Origin: a virus
Virus record (IMG/VR): IMGVR_UViG_3300040751_001206
Location: 1 to 30,276 of that record
DNA: 30,276 nucleotides
Reading direction: 5' to 3' (one strand)
Part shown: piece after piece, positions 1 through 6,363 of the stretch
Layout of the letters: the number at the start of each line of letters is the position of its first letter
Position numbering within the stretch: position 1 is the first letter of the stretch
Position numbers and translations under genes: made by a program
The notes under the pieces: model-generated
What the model saw: the letters and a program-made list of their open reading frames with translations, nothing else
Databases searched by the model: none
What the model was told of the DNA's origin: nothing

Positions 1-599
1 TCGATCACACGTTCGTGGCCCCCGTGGCGGGCGGTGACTGGATGGATTTGATTCCTGCCGAACCTGCGCCTGCTGAAACGGCTCGCCTGATGCTGATGTT
101 TGAGGAGGAGCAGCGGACTCAACGTCTGACACCTGTTGAGATCAGAGAGTCGGCTCATCGGGCGAAGGACGTTCATGGTGTTGCGAGCACCATGTATCGG
201 TTGCTTCAGACGTTGGACGAAGGTCTCGGTGGTCTGCGCATGAACATCAGTTACGTGAGCCTGCCAGATGAGCCGCAGTTCCGTCTCGCCTTTCATCCTT
301 CCGATGTTGTCCGAACGGGAGAGGTGCACGACCTGATGATGGTGCAGCAGAAACGGGCGGAGGTCATGAAGTGCATCGAACGTGCTCAGACTGCGGCTCA
401 CTGCCTGTTCTTTGACATCAACCCGATCCTGTGGGTGTTGGAGAAAGCGTTGTATGAGCATGGTGTGAACAGCGACATGTTCCGTCGGATCAAGGAGTAC
501 GTGTTCGTTACGTGGCGGGCGATCCCGAAGGATGCCGAACCGAAGGTTCTGTACGAGCAGATCGTGGAGGTTGTGAGCGCATCCGCTGACAACGATTGA
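1..599 (+). CDS. Hypothetical phage protein, 5' end probably outside window
   Basis: The reading frame is open from the left edge. The first possible start inside the window is a GTG at base 15, but no ribosome site precedes it, so the gene probably begins upstream. About 194 residues are visible. The protein is mostly helical and acidic at the end, with no signal peptide, membrane segment or motif that I recognise. It contains a Cys/His-bearing stretch (IERAQTAAHCLFF) but no paired CxxC. It is followed by a noncoding leader of about 150 bases and then a run of small overlapping genes. Function is unknown; context suggests an accessory phage gene. Confidence 0.6.
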   Translation, partial: DHTFVAPVAGGDWMDLIPAEPAPAETARLMLMFEEEQRTQRLTPVEIRESAHRAKDVHGVASTMYRLLQTLDEGLGGLRMNISYVSLPDEPQFRLAFHPSDVVRTGEVHDLMMVQQKRAEVMKCIERAQTAAHCLFFDINPILWVLEKALYEHGVNSDMFRRIKEYVFVTWRAIPKDAEPKVLYEQIVEVVSASADND

Positions 600-751
600 C
601 ATATCAAGGGTAGACGGGAGTCACCCGCTACACTGGACGTGTGGCGGGTGCTCCGCCCGCATCTCATCGTCGTGTCTCCGTTCGACGGTGGGGTGCGGGG
701 GGAGCCATCCCCAACACAACAACAGCAACAGCAACAGAAGGAGAAGCAGAC
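600..751 (+). promoter_or_regulatory. Leader with -10-like TACACT and small GC hairpins
   Basis: This is the noncoding stretch before the first small zinc gene. A -10-like TACACT sits at 629-634, identical to the -10 of the integrase promoter. No -35 lies at normal spacing; a TTGACA at 596-601 is 27 bases away, which is too far. Downstream, GCGGG and CCCGC at about 644-660 can form a small hairpin, as can GGGG and CCCC near 700. A promoter is plausible but weakly supported. Confidence 0.25.
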
Positions 752-1150
752 ATGAGCGTTTCGCTGGAGACTTTCAGCAACGTCGGGAAACAGATTGAGT
801 TCTTGTGCTTGGTGCAGGCACGTAATCGTGGGCTGAAGCACACGTCCTCGTCCGATCGTCGGGTGTTGCCCACCATCACGAACGGCGAGTTCGTGATGGA
901 GTTCTGCCCTGAGTCGTTGGCATCGACGGTGCGGTTCCGTGGCGAGGAGATCACGGATCGTTTCTCTCAGGCGGCTGACCTTGTGACCCATGCGAGGGCG
1001 TTCACGATGAACGCTGAGTGGGTGTGGAATCTGTACCACGGTCTCGGCATGTGCGACGTGTGCGAGGGCACCTACGTGCTCGGCGGGGATGAGCACAACG
1101 ACGAGACGGGCATCCACTGGGGGTGCGAGACGGCTCAGGTGGGTGTCTGA
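752..1150 (+). CDS. Small hypothetical protein with C-terminal zinc-knuckle-like cysteines
   Basis: The frame extends upstream to a GTG at 641. I chose the ATG because AGGAGA lies at a good distance before it and because the upstream extension is low-complexity (TTTATATEGEAD). The 132-residue product ends with CDVC and a later Cys (HWGCETAQ), a pattern able to bind a metal. No enzymatic motif is visible. It starts a chain of short, tightly packed genes typical of phage accessory regions, several of them with paired cysteines, which suggests regulators or host-takeover factors. The function is not known. Confidence 0.6.
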   Translation: MSVSLETFSNVGKQIEFLCLVQARNRGLKHTSSSDRRVLPTITNGEFVMEFCPESLASTVRFRGEEITDRFSQAADLVTHARAFTMNAEWVWNLYHGLGMCDVCEGTYVLGGDEHNDETGIHWGCETAQVGV

Positions 1151-1151
1151 C

Positions 1152-1346
1152 ATGGGGCGACGATTCGGTGTGATCCGCACACCGCACGACGCTGATCGTG
1201 CCCGTGATGCGTGGCTGGACCCGCCCAACGACATGTTCCGAGACGGCGACGATGGTGAGGACGACGACTATGAACCCGACTACGAGCCTGACGACTCGTA
1301 TTGGGATGACCGTTGGGATGGGGCTGATGATGAACCATTCGTATGA
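1152..1346 (+). CDS. Small, very acidic hypothetical protein
   Basis: The start codon lies one base after the stop of the previous gene. The product has 64 residues: a basic N-terminal third (MGRRFGVIRTPHDADRARDA) followed by a tail dominated by Asp and Glu (DDGEDDDYEPDYEPDDSYWD). The acidic tail could mimic DNA or bind a basic partner, but that is speculation. Its 3' end overlaps the next gene by 20 bases, which supports coupled translation. No family is recognised. Confidence 0.5.
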   Translation: MGRRFGVIRTPHDADRARDAWLDPPNDMFRDGDDGEDDDYEPDYEPDDSYWDDRWDGADDEPFV

Positions 1347-1494
1347 CCATTACTGCGAAATCTGTGGTCGTTTGATCGACCCGATGCAGGACATCCATCT
1401 GTCATCAGAGGGTCAGGATTGTCACGCTGAGTGCTGCCCTGAACCTGAGTGTGTCGCCAATCGTGTTCCGTCAAGGGGAGACGAAAGACAGTGA
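1327..1494 (+). CDS. Small zinc-finger protein
   Basis: The frame is longer upstream, but that part is a shadow of the acidic gene. I chose the ATG pair at 1327/1330, which overlaps the end of that gene. The 55-residue product has CEICG, then C-H-x3-CC and a further Cys (CHAECCPEPEC), resembling a LIM/FYVE-like or treble-clef zinc module. Such modules bind nucleic acid or protein. Its TGA overlaps the GTG of the next gene (GTGA), so the two are probably translationally coupled. Confidence 0.55.
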   Translation: MMNHSYDHYCEICGRLIDPMQDIHLSSEGQDCHAECCPEPECVANRVPSRGDERQ

Positions 1495-1625
1495 AACAAG
1501 AGGGTGTTCGGTGGGTGTGCCCACGGTGCGGCGCAAGCGTCGTGCTGCTGGTGACACCTGCCGCACCGCCGACCTGCTCTCGCCACACGGGTGGTGGAGC
1601 GCTCATGAAACGAGGAGAGAAATGA
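1491..1625 (+). CDS. Tiny zinc-ribbon protein (44 aa)
   Basis: This short gene has a GTG start that overlaps the previous stop (GTGA) and a TGA that overlaps the next ATG (ATGA). That double overlap is the main reason for calling it. The product begins MKQEGVRWVCPRCGASVVLL and contains CPRC followed by C-x3-H (TCSRH). This fits a minimal zinc ribbon of the sort common in phage genomes of actinobacteria. Function is unknown; a protein or nucleic-acid-binding role is an inference. Confidence 0.6.
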   Translation: MKQEGVRWVCPRCGASVVLLVTPAAPPTCSRHTGGGALMKRGEK

Positions 1626-1831
1626 AACGAATCGCACGGCTGGTGGGGTGTGCTGCGCTCCCGACTGGTCTCTGGTACTGGACGTGGTGGGCACCGTTCG
1701 CCCCTGAACCGTTCCAATACCTGCCGATCACAGCAGGGGACATCATGGTGGGTGGCTCCTACGTGGTGCTCATAACCGCAGTGTTTCTTCGCCTTACCCG
1801 ACCCGAACCCCCACGTAGGAGAATGCAATGA
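1622..1831 (+). CDS. Small two-helix membrane protein
   Basis: The frame continues upstream, but AGGAG lies just before this ATG, which also forms an ATGA overlap with the tiny zinc-ribbon gene. The 69-residue product has a basic start (MKRIARL) and a hydrophobic stretch (GCAALPTGLWYWTWWAPF). A second membrane segment (ITAGDIMVGGSYVVLITAVFL) follows, with a basic tail (RPEPPRRR). The shape is compatible with a small inner-membrane protein such as a holin or an exclusion factor. There is no family match I can name. Confidence 0.55.
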   Translation: MKRIARLVGCAALPTGLWYWTWWAPFAPEPFQYLPITAGDIMVGGSYVVLITAVFLRLTRPEPPRRRMQ

Positions 1832-2067
1832 CCTTTACAAATGACACCGATCTGCCCGAGTTCGATCTCGGCATCACGTCGACAGAACTGTTTGCCATCA
1901 AGGCTGCGCTGACTCACAGCGACAACTACTACACCCGACGGCAGATGATTCTGGACGACAACCATCCGAAGAAAGCAACCGCAATGAAAGAGCATCGTGC
2001 GGTCAAATCTGCGCTCCGACAGGTGGACGAACTGCTGAACGAAATCATCGGTATGTCAGATGTATAG
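1828..2067 (+). CDS. Hypothetical small helical protein
   Basis: The ATG overlaps the stop of the membrane gene (ATGA) and is preceded by AGGAGA. The product has 79 residues, is charged and is predicted helical throughout (KEHRAVKSALRQVDELLNEI). It has no cysteines and no membrane segment. It is the last member of the overlapping chain before a spacer. Function is unknown. Confidence 0.55.
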   Translation: MTFTNDTDLPEFDLGITSTELFAIKAALTHSDNYYTRRQMILDDNHPKKATAMKEHRAVKSALRQVDELLNEIIGMSDV

Positions 2068-2075
2068 ACAGATGT
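2057..2075 (+). repeat. Direct repeat CAGATGT, two copies 12 bp apart
   Basis: CAGATGT occurs at 2057-2063 and again at 2069-2075, just ahead of the HTH gene. Twelve-base periodicity is close to one DNA turn, so the pair could be a binding site for the downstream regulator. The repeats are short and could be chance. Confidence 0.25.
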
Positions 2076-2094
2076 TTCGTCTAGGGTGTCGACC

Positions 2095-2382
2095 ATGACA
2101 GACGATCAAACGAACGGGTTGGTAAGCGACGTATTGGCCGCTTGCCAACCCGTTCTCCGTCAACTGGAAACCCTGCCCGCAATGGAACGAATCACCGCTA
2201 CTGAACCGATCCGTGAAGCGTTGCTTTCGGTTGTCGGTGAACTGGCAACACAACGTCGGGCCGCTGTGCGAGAGGTTAGGTCGACTGGCTTGACGCTGAG
2301 GGAGATCGGGGCTGAGGTGGGGATGAGCGCCCAACGTCTGCATCAGATCGAATCGGGTTACTCAAGGAAGCATGACAAGTGA
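2095..2382 (+). CDS. Helix-turn-helix DNA-binding protein
   Basis: A GTG at 2086 and this ATG are both possible starts; the ATG has a TAGGG sequence at suitable distance. The 95-residue product has a helical N-terminal two-thirds and a C-terminal HTH (TLREIGAEVGMSAQRLHQIE). This resembles sigma-70 region 4 and small sigma-like or repressor proteins found in actinobacterial phages. It lies immediately upstream of the integrase promoter and attP region, so it may control integration or lysogeny. It could equally be an accessory regulator. Confidence 0.65.
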   Translation: MTDDQTNGLVSDVLAACQPVLRQLETLPAMERITATEPIREALLSVVGELATQRRAAVREVRSTGLTLREIGAEVGMSAQRLHQIESGYSRKHDK

Positions 2383-2396
2383 ATGTGTGGGGGTAC

Positions 2397-2426
2397 TTGA
2401 CGCAAGTATCGACTACGCATTACACT
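2397..2426 (+). promoter_or_regulatory. Sigma-70-type promoter for the integrase transcript
   Basis: TTGACG at 2397-2402 and TACACT at 2421-2426 are separated by 18 bases. The -35 lies in a short dyad (ACTTG-acg-CAAGT) that could hold a regulator. Transcription from here would give a leader of roughly 155 bases that includes the attP core and two hairpins before the integrase start. Confidence 0.5.
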
Positions 2427-2473
2427 GCTCTGCAATGACAAACGTCCTGCGTGACAGACGGGCGGTCGGAGAC

Positions 2474-2499
2474 CGAGATGTAACTTCAGTTACGTCTCG
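2474..2499. other. Hairpin / dyad with 11-bp stem
   Basis: CGAGATGTAAC pairs with GTTACGTCTCG around a TTCA loop, with one G-T wobble. It abuts the attP core and has no T-run after it. It may be a recombinase or excisionase binding site or a transcript hairpin; I cannot tell which. Confidence 0.5.
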
Positions 2500-2502
2500 T
2501 AG

Positions 2503-2537
2503 AGCGGATGACGGGAATCGAACCCGCGTCCCTCGTC
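2503..2537 (-). other. attP: attP core: 3' part of a tRNA-Gly gene
   Basis: Read on the minus strand, this is the 3' end of a tRNA. It has the T stem-loop GCGGG-TTCGATT-CCCGT, then acceptor strand CATCCGC and a T discriminator. CATCCGC plus U73 is characteristic of bacterial tRNA-Gly. The 5' half is absent: no GCGGATG acceptor strand lies about 70 bases away. It is therefore a fragment rather than a tRNA gene. Lying next to a tyrosine integrase and between phage genes, it fits an attP core that rebuilds the host tRNA on integration. Exact core limits are uncertain. Confidence 0.75.
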
Positions 2538-2543
2538 TGACGT

Positions 2544-2578
2544 GTTTCCGTCTGTTGTCAACGGGCAACAACGGAAAC
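2544..2578. other. Long imperfect hairpin ahead of integrase
   Basis: GTTTCCGT pairs with ACGGAAAC, continued by TGTTG with CAACA around an eight-base loop. This gives 13 pairs with one bulged C. It ends 10 bases before the integrase ATG, so it could hide the ribosome site, act as an arm site for the integrase, or both. Confidence 0.5.
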
Positions 2579-2588
2579 GGAGACATGT

Positions 2589-3542
2589 ATGAATCGGGGT
2601 TCTTTACGCGCGTGTACTGACACGTACTTGTCGTGGCTTGTGAATGTCAGGAAGGTTCAGGGGTCGACTGCCTACAGGTACGGGAAGATTCTTGACGAGT
2701 TCGTCGGGGCGATCGGTGACGTTGACCCATCCACAGTGACGGGTGAGCAGATCGAACAGTGGATGACTCGGGTGCGTCCTAAGGGGCGGGTTGGGGCTGC
2801 TGGTACTCAACGGTTGGATCGTTCGGTGGTGTCGTCACTGTTTGAGTTTCTGTTGCGTACCGAGGTGGTGTCGAAGGACCCGACTTTGCTTGTTGGTGTG
2901 CCGAAGGTGCGGAATGTTCAGTCGAAAGCGCTCAGTGATGAGGACTTCGTTTCGTTCTGGAATGCGGACCTGTATCTGGATGAGCGGGTCATGTTCGGGT
3001 TGGGTTTATTTGCGGGTTTGCGGCGGGCTGAGATCATGTCTGTTGCGCCTTCGTCGTTTGATGTGGGGCGTGAACGGATTGACTTTATGGTTCGTAAGGG
3101 TGGCTCGCAGTTTGGGGTTGAGTACGGGGCTGCTGTGCGGTCGATCGCTAGGCATCTTCCGCATTTGTTGTCGGAGGATCAGGCACAGCGGTGGTTAGAT
3201 CAGGTGTCTGAGATGGTGTTGTATCGGTGGAACGAGAAGGTGTTGACACCGTGGGACCTGCCCGCATCGGAAGCGGTCCGTCAGCGTTACAGCCTGACGG
3301 ACCCGTGGATGCCTGACCCTGTTGTGATGAACAAGCGTTTGTCGAAGTGTCTGAGACGTATCGACTGGCCTAGACATAGGATGTTTCATCCGCACGCGTT
3401 TCGCCATACGGCGGCGACCAATCTTGCGAGATGTGGTGTCCCGTTGGATGTGTTGGCGGATGTTCTGTCTCATGCGAGCACCGATACGACACGTCGTTAT
3501 CTGCGTGGCGGTCGGCTCGGGGAGTGGCTGACAGGCGTCTAA
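2589..3542 (+). CDS. int: Tyrosine recombinase (phage integrase)
   Basis: The 317-residue product catalyses site-specific recombination between attP and the host attB. The N-terminal SAM-like core-binding domain is at about residues 5-95. The catalytic domain carries Arg145 (GLRRAEI), a probable Lys170, His269-x-x-Arg272 (HAFRHT), His295 (LSHAS) and the nucleophile Tyr304 (TRRYLRG). All catalytic residues are present. Length is normal for compact integrases; an extra N-terminal arm-binding domain is short or missing. The gene follows the tRNA-Gly fragment directly, which gives the likely target. The start has a GGAGA motif very close upstream (GGAGACATGT), and a hairpin may limit translation. 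Confidence 0.93.
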   Translation: MNRGSLRACTDTYLSWLVNVRKVQGSTAYRYGKILDEFVGAIGDVDPSTVTGEQIEQWMTRVRPKGRVGAAGTQRLDRSVVSSLFEFLLRTEVVSKDPTLLVGVPKVRNVQSKALSDEDFVSFWNADLYLDERVMFGLGLFAGLRRAEIMSVAPSSFDVGRERIDFMVRKGGSQFGVEYGAAVRSIARHLPHLLSEDQAQRWLDQVSEMVLYRWNEKVLTPWDLPASEAVRQRYSLTDPWMPDPVVMNKRLSKCLRRIDWPRHRMFHPHAFRHTAATNLARCGVPLDVLADVLSHASTDTTRRYLRGGRLGEWLTGV

Positions 3543-3604
3543 CGGGCGGGAACATCGACAAGGTGTGCTGGTTGCACAGCATGGGAAAGGTACATTTGTT
3601 TCCT

Positions 3605-3692
3605 AGCGTCATCACTGATGATGATGTAGCATGAGTCATCCATTGGCGAGGCATGTTGCACGCATCTACGAAAGCGTCATCACTGTTGATGA
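3605..3692. promoter_or_regulatory. Pair of dyad operators
   Basis: Two 20-base blocks at 3605-3624 and 3673-3692 differ at one position. Each contains TCATCA facing TGATGA: one-base centre in the first, four-base centre in the second, where the arms extend to GTCATCA/TGATGAC. They lie between integrase and the HTH gene, the usual place for immunity operators. A weak promoter (TTGTTT, 18 bases, GATGAT) overlaps the first block. The rest of the 218-base spacer shows no gene. Confidence 0.55.
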
Positions 3693-3723
3693 CAGGTTCT
3701 ATCGTAATTCGGTACGTTTGCGT

Positions 3724-3754
3724 TTGTGTGGAGTGAGAATGTCAAGTCTAAGAT
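3724..3754 (+). promoter_or_regulatory. Possible promoter of a leaderless HTH transcript
   Basis: TAAGAT at 3749-3754 is a good -10 placed so that transcription would begin at about 3761, the A of the HTH gene's ATG. The best -35 is a weak TTGTGT with a 19-base spacer. No Shine-Dalgarno precedes the ATG. Leaderless mRNA is common in actinobacteria and for phage repressors. Confidence 0.35.
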
Positions 3755-3760
3755 TGCGTC

Positions 3761-4087
3761 ATGAACACAACACGGAAGGGTCGGCTGGTCCCAGAGGACA
3801 CAGCGGCAGAGGCCGTTGCCCGCTACCTGAAGGGCGACAGGGTGAACTCAATCGCATCCGATCTCGGCATCCCGAGATCGACGCTGTATTGGATTCTGGA
3901 GAAGAACGGTGTCGCCCCGTCTCGGGCGCAACGCAAGGTGCGTTTCTCCACGGACGGCGAAACAGTCGAAGCGTTGTATGCGTTGATTCTGGAGCAAGAG
4001 GAATACATCAGTTCGCTAGAGGAAGAAGTCGCGTCTCTGCGGGTCAGACTGAAAGACATGCGTTCCGTATCCAAAAAACTGTCGTAG
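3761..4087 (+). CDS. HTH regulator with C-terminal coiled coil; candidate immunity regulator
   Basis: The 108-residue product has an N-terminal HTH (AVARYLKGDRVNSIASDLGI and then PRSTLYWILEKNG) of the homeodomain-like/resolvase type. A leucine/glutamate-rich coiled coil follows at about residues 70-100 (LEEEVASLRVRLKDM), probably for dimerisation. It sits downstream of two dyad operators and of the integrase, the usual place of a lysogeny regulator. It is not a classic Cro/CI fold by eye. It could also be an excisionase-like or accessory DNA-binding factor. The ATG lacks a ribosome site and may be leaderless. Confidence 0.65.
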   Translation: MNTTRKGRLVPEDTAAEAVARYLKGDRVNSIASDLGIPRSTLYWILEKNGVAPSRAQRKVRFSTDGETVEALYALILEQEEYISSLEEEVASLRVRLKDMRSVSKKLS

Positions 4088-4112
4088 CCGAAGGTCCTTG
4101 ATCGTCGTCGTT

Positions 4113-4187
4113 GACGCTCGTTGACACCCCTGTCACCACCCCTCGTATGTTGGGGGGGGTAAGGGGGGGGTCGCAAGAACGAGCGTC
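4113..4187. repeat. Inverted repeat enclosing twin G8 runs
   Basis: GACGCTCGTT at 4113-4122 and AACGAGCGTC at 4178-4187 are perfect reverse complements. Between them lies a C-rich part and then G8-TAA-G8 at 4152-4170. The runs could fold as a G-quadruplex or pair with the C-rich part. The element is noncoding and lies ahead of the replication operon. Role unknown: origin, terminator or control site. Confidence 0.5.
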
Positions 4188-4195
4188 GTCCCCCG

Positions 4196-4226
4196 ATCGG
4201 CTCCACGCCTCAGGGCGTGGGCCGAT
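4196..4226. other. Strong GC-rich hairpin
   Basis: ATCGGC and CCACGCC on the left pair with GGCGTGG and GCCGAT on the right: 13 pairs, one bulged T, TCAG loop. No T-run follows, so it is not a standard terminator. It lies in the leader of the replication operon and may be an origin or RNA control structure. Confidence 0.5.
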
Positions 4227-4261
4227 ACCCCACCACAGCGCACGCCGCATGTGTAGGGGAC

Positions 4262-4298
4262 ACGAGGAACACGAATAACGACTAACGAACGAGGAACA
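4262..4298 (+). repeat. Direct repeat ACGAGGAACA flanking the operon start
   Basis: ACGAGGAACA occurs at 4262-4271 and 4289-4298. The second copy supplies the ribosome site (GAGGAA) for the TTG-started gene at 4300. The first copy lacks a start codon. A duplicated ribosome-site-like block may be a regulator binding site or chance. Confidence 0.35.
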
Positions 4299-4299
4299 A

Positions 4300-5028
4300 T
4301 TGGACACGAACGAAACGACTCCAGCGGAGGAGACTCCGACTACCCCGATCCGAGTGGAACGGATCACCGATTACGCATTGGGCGAAGCGATCGCTAACAG
4401 GTTCGGCTTGTGGGGACCGCTGCAAGGCGAACGGCTGCTTGACTTCTTTGAGCACCTAGTTACCGCCCACGACGCTTACCACGAGGCGTTGACCGATCCC
4501 GTCAGAATACTGCGGGACATTCACCGTCCGCCGATCGGACCTGATGGTCCTGCGTTAGCGCACGATGCTTGCGTAACCCTGCTGCGCCAGCACCGCAGCG
4601 TCGATGCGGTGATGGCTGCGACCGAGTTGACGTGGGACGAGTTCCAACGTGCCTTCGCTGGGACGGTTCGCACCGACTCATTGTTCTTCCAACTGTCCTA
4701 CGACGGTTGGCGGGCCATCGAATCATGGCTGCTGTCGCATCCAGCGTGCAGCATGGCGCAGTTGGCCCGCGAGTTCGGGCTGACCGATTACTACTCGGCA
4801 CAGTTCTTCCATCTGTATGCCGTGTCAGATCATCGCCCCGAACCCGCGTCCCGCATGGGTGGCAACAAGTTGACACCTGAACAGCGTGACGCCATGCGTG
4901 AGATGATTCGTGAAGGATTAGGAGGCACCGAGATCGCCTCCCGACTGAAGCAGGAGTTCGGCGTCACGATCTCTCGTGCACTGGTCACCAAGACACGACA
5001 GCGGATGGACGCTAAGGGGGAACTGTGA
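4300..5028 (+). CDS. Tandem helix-turn-helix DNA-binding protein, possible origin binder
   Basis: The gene uses a TTG start with GAGGAA just upstream. The 242-residue product appears to contain three HTH-like units. They lie at about residues 88-120 (VDAVMAATELTWDEFQRAF), 136-173 (MAQLAREFGLTDYYSAQFF) and 190-237 (GLGGTEIASRLKQEFGV then TISRALVTK). It heads the DNA metabolism operon and directly follows the repeat-rich noncoding element, so binding there as an initiator or regulator is an attractive inference. A small-terminase role cannot be excluded because none is seen elsewhere. Its TGA overlaps the next GTG start (GTGA). Confidence 0.6.
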   Translation: MDTNETTPAEETPTTPIRVERITDYALGEAIANRFGLWGPLQGERLLDFFEHLVTAHDAYHEALTDPVRILRDIHRPPIGPDGPALAHDACVTLLRQHRSVDAVMAATELTWDEFQRAFAGTVRTDSLFFQLSYDGWRAIESWLLSHPACSMAQLAREFGLTDYYSAQFFHLYAVSDHRPEPASRMGGNKLTPEQRDAMREMIREGLGGTEIASRLKQEFGVTISRALVTKTRQRMDAKGEL

Positions 5029-5870
5029 GATTCCGATACGACAACGACAACAACTTGACGATCGGTGTTCGACAGTCATGGGTGAACGATGCCCTGATGT
5101 GTCTAGAACGTGGACGTTTGTCGTTCGTGAAGCCAGAGTTCCGACGTGGCTCGGACGCCACCGTCCTCGGCACCGCAATGCACTCTGCGATCGAACAGGT
5201 ACTGCTCGGCAAGTGTGATGCTGCGGACATTGGTGATGCTGCGATCTTCGGGTTGCAGCAAGCAATGAACAGCGACGAGAAATGGTCGTACACGTCGATC
5301 TCTCCTGATGAGATGCGCCCGCTTGCTATCTCAATGAGTCAAGCGTGGGCGAGAGACGTGATGCCACACGTTGAGTTCGGCGGCTCAGTGGAGCACCGTT
5401 TCTATGTGCCGATCGGCACCGTCGATGTGAATGGGCAAACGGTGAACGTGCAACTGGAAGGCACGATGGACTACGTGTCACCCAATGGTGAACTGTGGGA
5501 CTGGAAGTCTGCGAAACGGAAGTACAACCAGCGTGACCTTCAGAAGTCGAACATCCAGTCTCAGGTCTACGCTCTCGCTGCTGTCAAGGGTGGGCTTGTG
5601 TCAGATTGGCCCGTGAGATTCACTTTCGGCGTCATGATCCGCAAACCGAAATCAGAAGGATCAACGACATCAGTGATCCGCACCGCCCGCCACGGGCGGT
5701 GGATCGAAACGCAGATCAAGAACCTTGTGTCCGCAGCACTGCGGATGGGTTCCGAACATCCGTGGCCACAAGTCGATCAGGGATTCCTGTGTAACAGCAC
5801 ATGGTGTCCGTGGTGGAGCGTCTGCAAAGGCGCAGCAGTAACAGACGACGACATGTACGTGCCGTCATGA
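5025..5870 (+). CDS. Cas4/RecB-like PD-(D/E)XK exonuclease with probable Fe-S cluster
   Basis: The 281-residue product matches the Cas4/AddB-like exonuclease plan. It has His53 (GTAMHSAIE), Asp149 (LEGTMDYV), Asp159-x-Lys161 (WDWKSAKRK) and a QxxxY-type motif (QSQVYALA, about 178-182). Cys26 near the N-terminus and Cys256, Cys261 and Cys267 at the C-terminus (LCNSTWCPWWSVCKG) are placed to hold a 4Fe-4S cluster. Such enzymes resect DNA ends for phage recombination or replication. There is no Cas1/Cas2 or CRISPR array nearby, so this is a phage recombination nuclease rather than CRISPR adaptation. The GTG start overlaps the previous stop. Confidence 0.85.
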   Translation: MRFRYDNDNNLTIGVRQSWVNDALMCLERGRLSFVKPEFRRGSDATVLGTAMHSAIEQVLLGKCDAADIGDAAIFGLQQAMNSDEKWSYTSISPDEMRPLAISMSQAWARDVMPHVEFGGSVEHRFYVPIGTVDVNGQTVNVQLEGTMDYVSPNGELWDWKSAKRKYNQRDLQKSNIQSQVYALAAVKGGLVSDWPVRFTFGVMIRKPKSEGSTTSVIRTARHGRWIETQIKNLVSAALRMGSEHPWPQVDQGFLCNSTWCPWWSVCKGAAVTDDDMYVPS

Positions 5871-5890
5871 CCCTTACAGGGAGAACAGCA

Positions 5891-6352
5891 ATGACTATCA
5901 GCAAGGATGAGTCGATCATCACTCAGGTGGCGGCGAAGATCGCCGCTGATCTGATCCCGTCGACCGACAACGTGGACCTGAACGTCGGAAACTGGGCGTC
6001 AGCATTCGTCACGGTCCGTGACGTGATGTTCGACGCACACGGTTCGACCCCTGCCGCCAACGTCTCACCTGTGGAGATGGTGCAGCAGGTGTTCCCCGAC
6101 ACGCAGGTCGTTCAGACCCCGCAGCCCGCTGTCGCCCCCGCCCATCTGACATCGGTTCCCGCTGTCCAGATCGGCGTCCAAGTCAAGGGCAAGACCCACG
6201 GACCGATTCCCGACTGGCTCGCCTCAGAGGCAGCGAAGAAGGGTGTCACGTCCGTGTGGGACGAGCGAGACAAGTTGTCCATCAACCCGAAGCGTCCGTG
6301 GTTCCGTTCCACAGAGGACAAAGACATCTGTCTCTGGCCACCCCGAGACTGA
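5891..6352 (+). CDS. Conserved-looking hypothetical protein of the replication operon
   Basis: An ATG at 5867 overlaps the nuclease stop, but AGGGAGA lies before the ATG at 5891, which I prefer. The 153-residue product has an N-terminal helical part (SIITQVAAKIAADLI) and a Pro/Val/Gln-rich linker at about residues 75-100. It ends in a basic and aromatic region (NPKRPWFRSTEDKDICLWPP). Sandwiched between a Cas4-like nuclease and a DnaB-like helicase, it might be a DNA-binding accessory or helicase loader. No motif proves this. Confidence 0.6.
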   Translation: MTISKDESIITQVAAKIAADLIPSTDNVDLNVGNWASAFVTVRDVMFDAHGSTPAANVSPVEMVQQVFPDTQVVQTPQPAVAPAHLTSVPAVQIGVQVKGKTHGPIPDWLASEAAKKGVTSVWDERDKLSINPKRPWFRSTEDKDICLWPPRD

Positions 6353-6363
6353 CCCAGAGACCA

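Noticed and set aside
596-634. TTGACA and TACACT as one promoter
   Set aside because: The spacer is 27 bases, too long for a sigma-70 type promoter; only the -10-like box is kept, at low confidence.
398-1234. 278-codon frame on the minus strand
   Set aside because: Overlaps several well-supported + genes and has Cys/His/Arg-rich low-complexity content without a start signal.
2503-2580. Complete tRNA gene on the minus strand
   Set aside because: T arm and acceptor 3' strand are present, but no matching GCGGATG 5' strand, D arm or anticodon arm follows.
2372-2620. 82-codon frame containing DGNRTRVPR
   Set aside because: That peptide is the well-known false translation of antisense tRNA; here it is the attP tRNA-Gly fragment.
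3631-4101. 156-codon + frame overlapping the HTH gene
   Set aside because: The 108-aa frame has a clear HTH and coiled coil; this one reads as composition noise.
4044-4367. 107-codon minus frame across the G-run element
   Set aside because: Covers hairpins and repeats, Ser/Val-rich without any motif, and overlaps two real starts.
5025-5870. CRISPR-Cas involvement of the Cas4-like gene
   Set aside because: No Cas1/Cas2 and no regularly spaced repeats anywhere in the window; phage exonuclease is the simpler reading.
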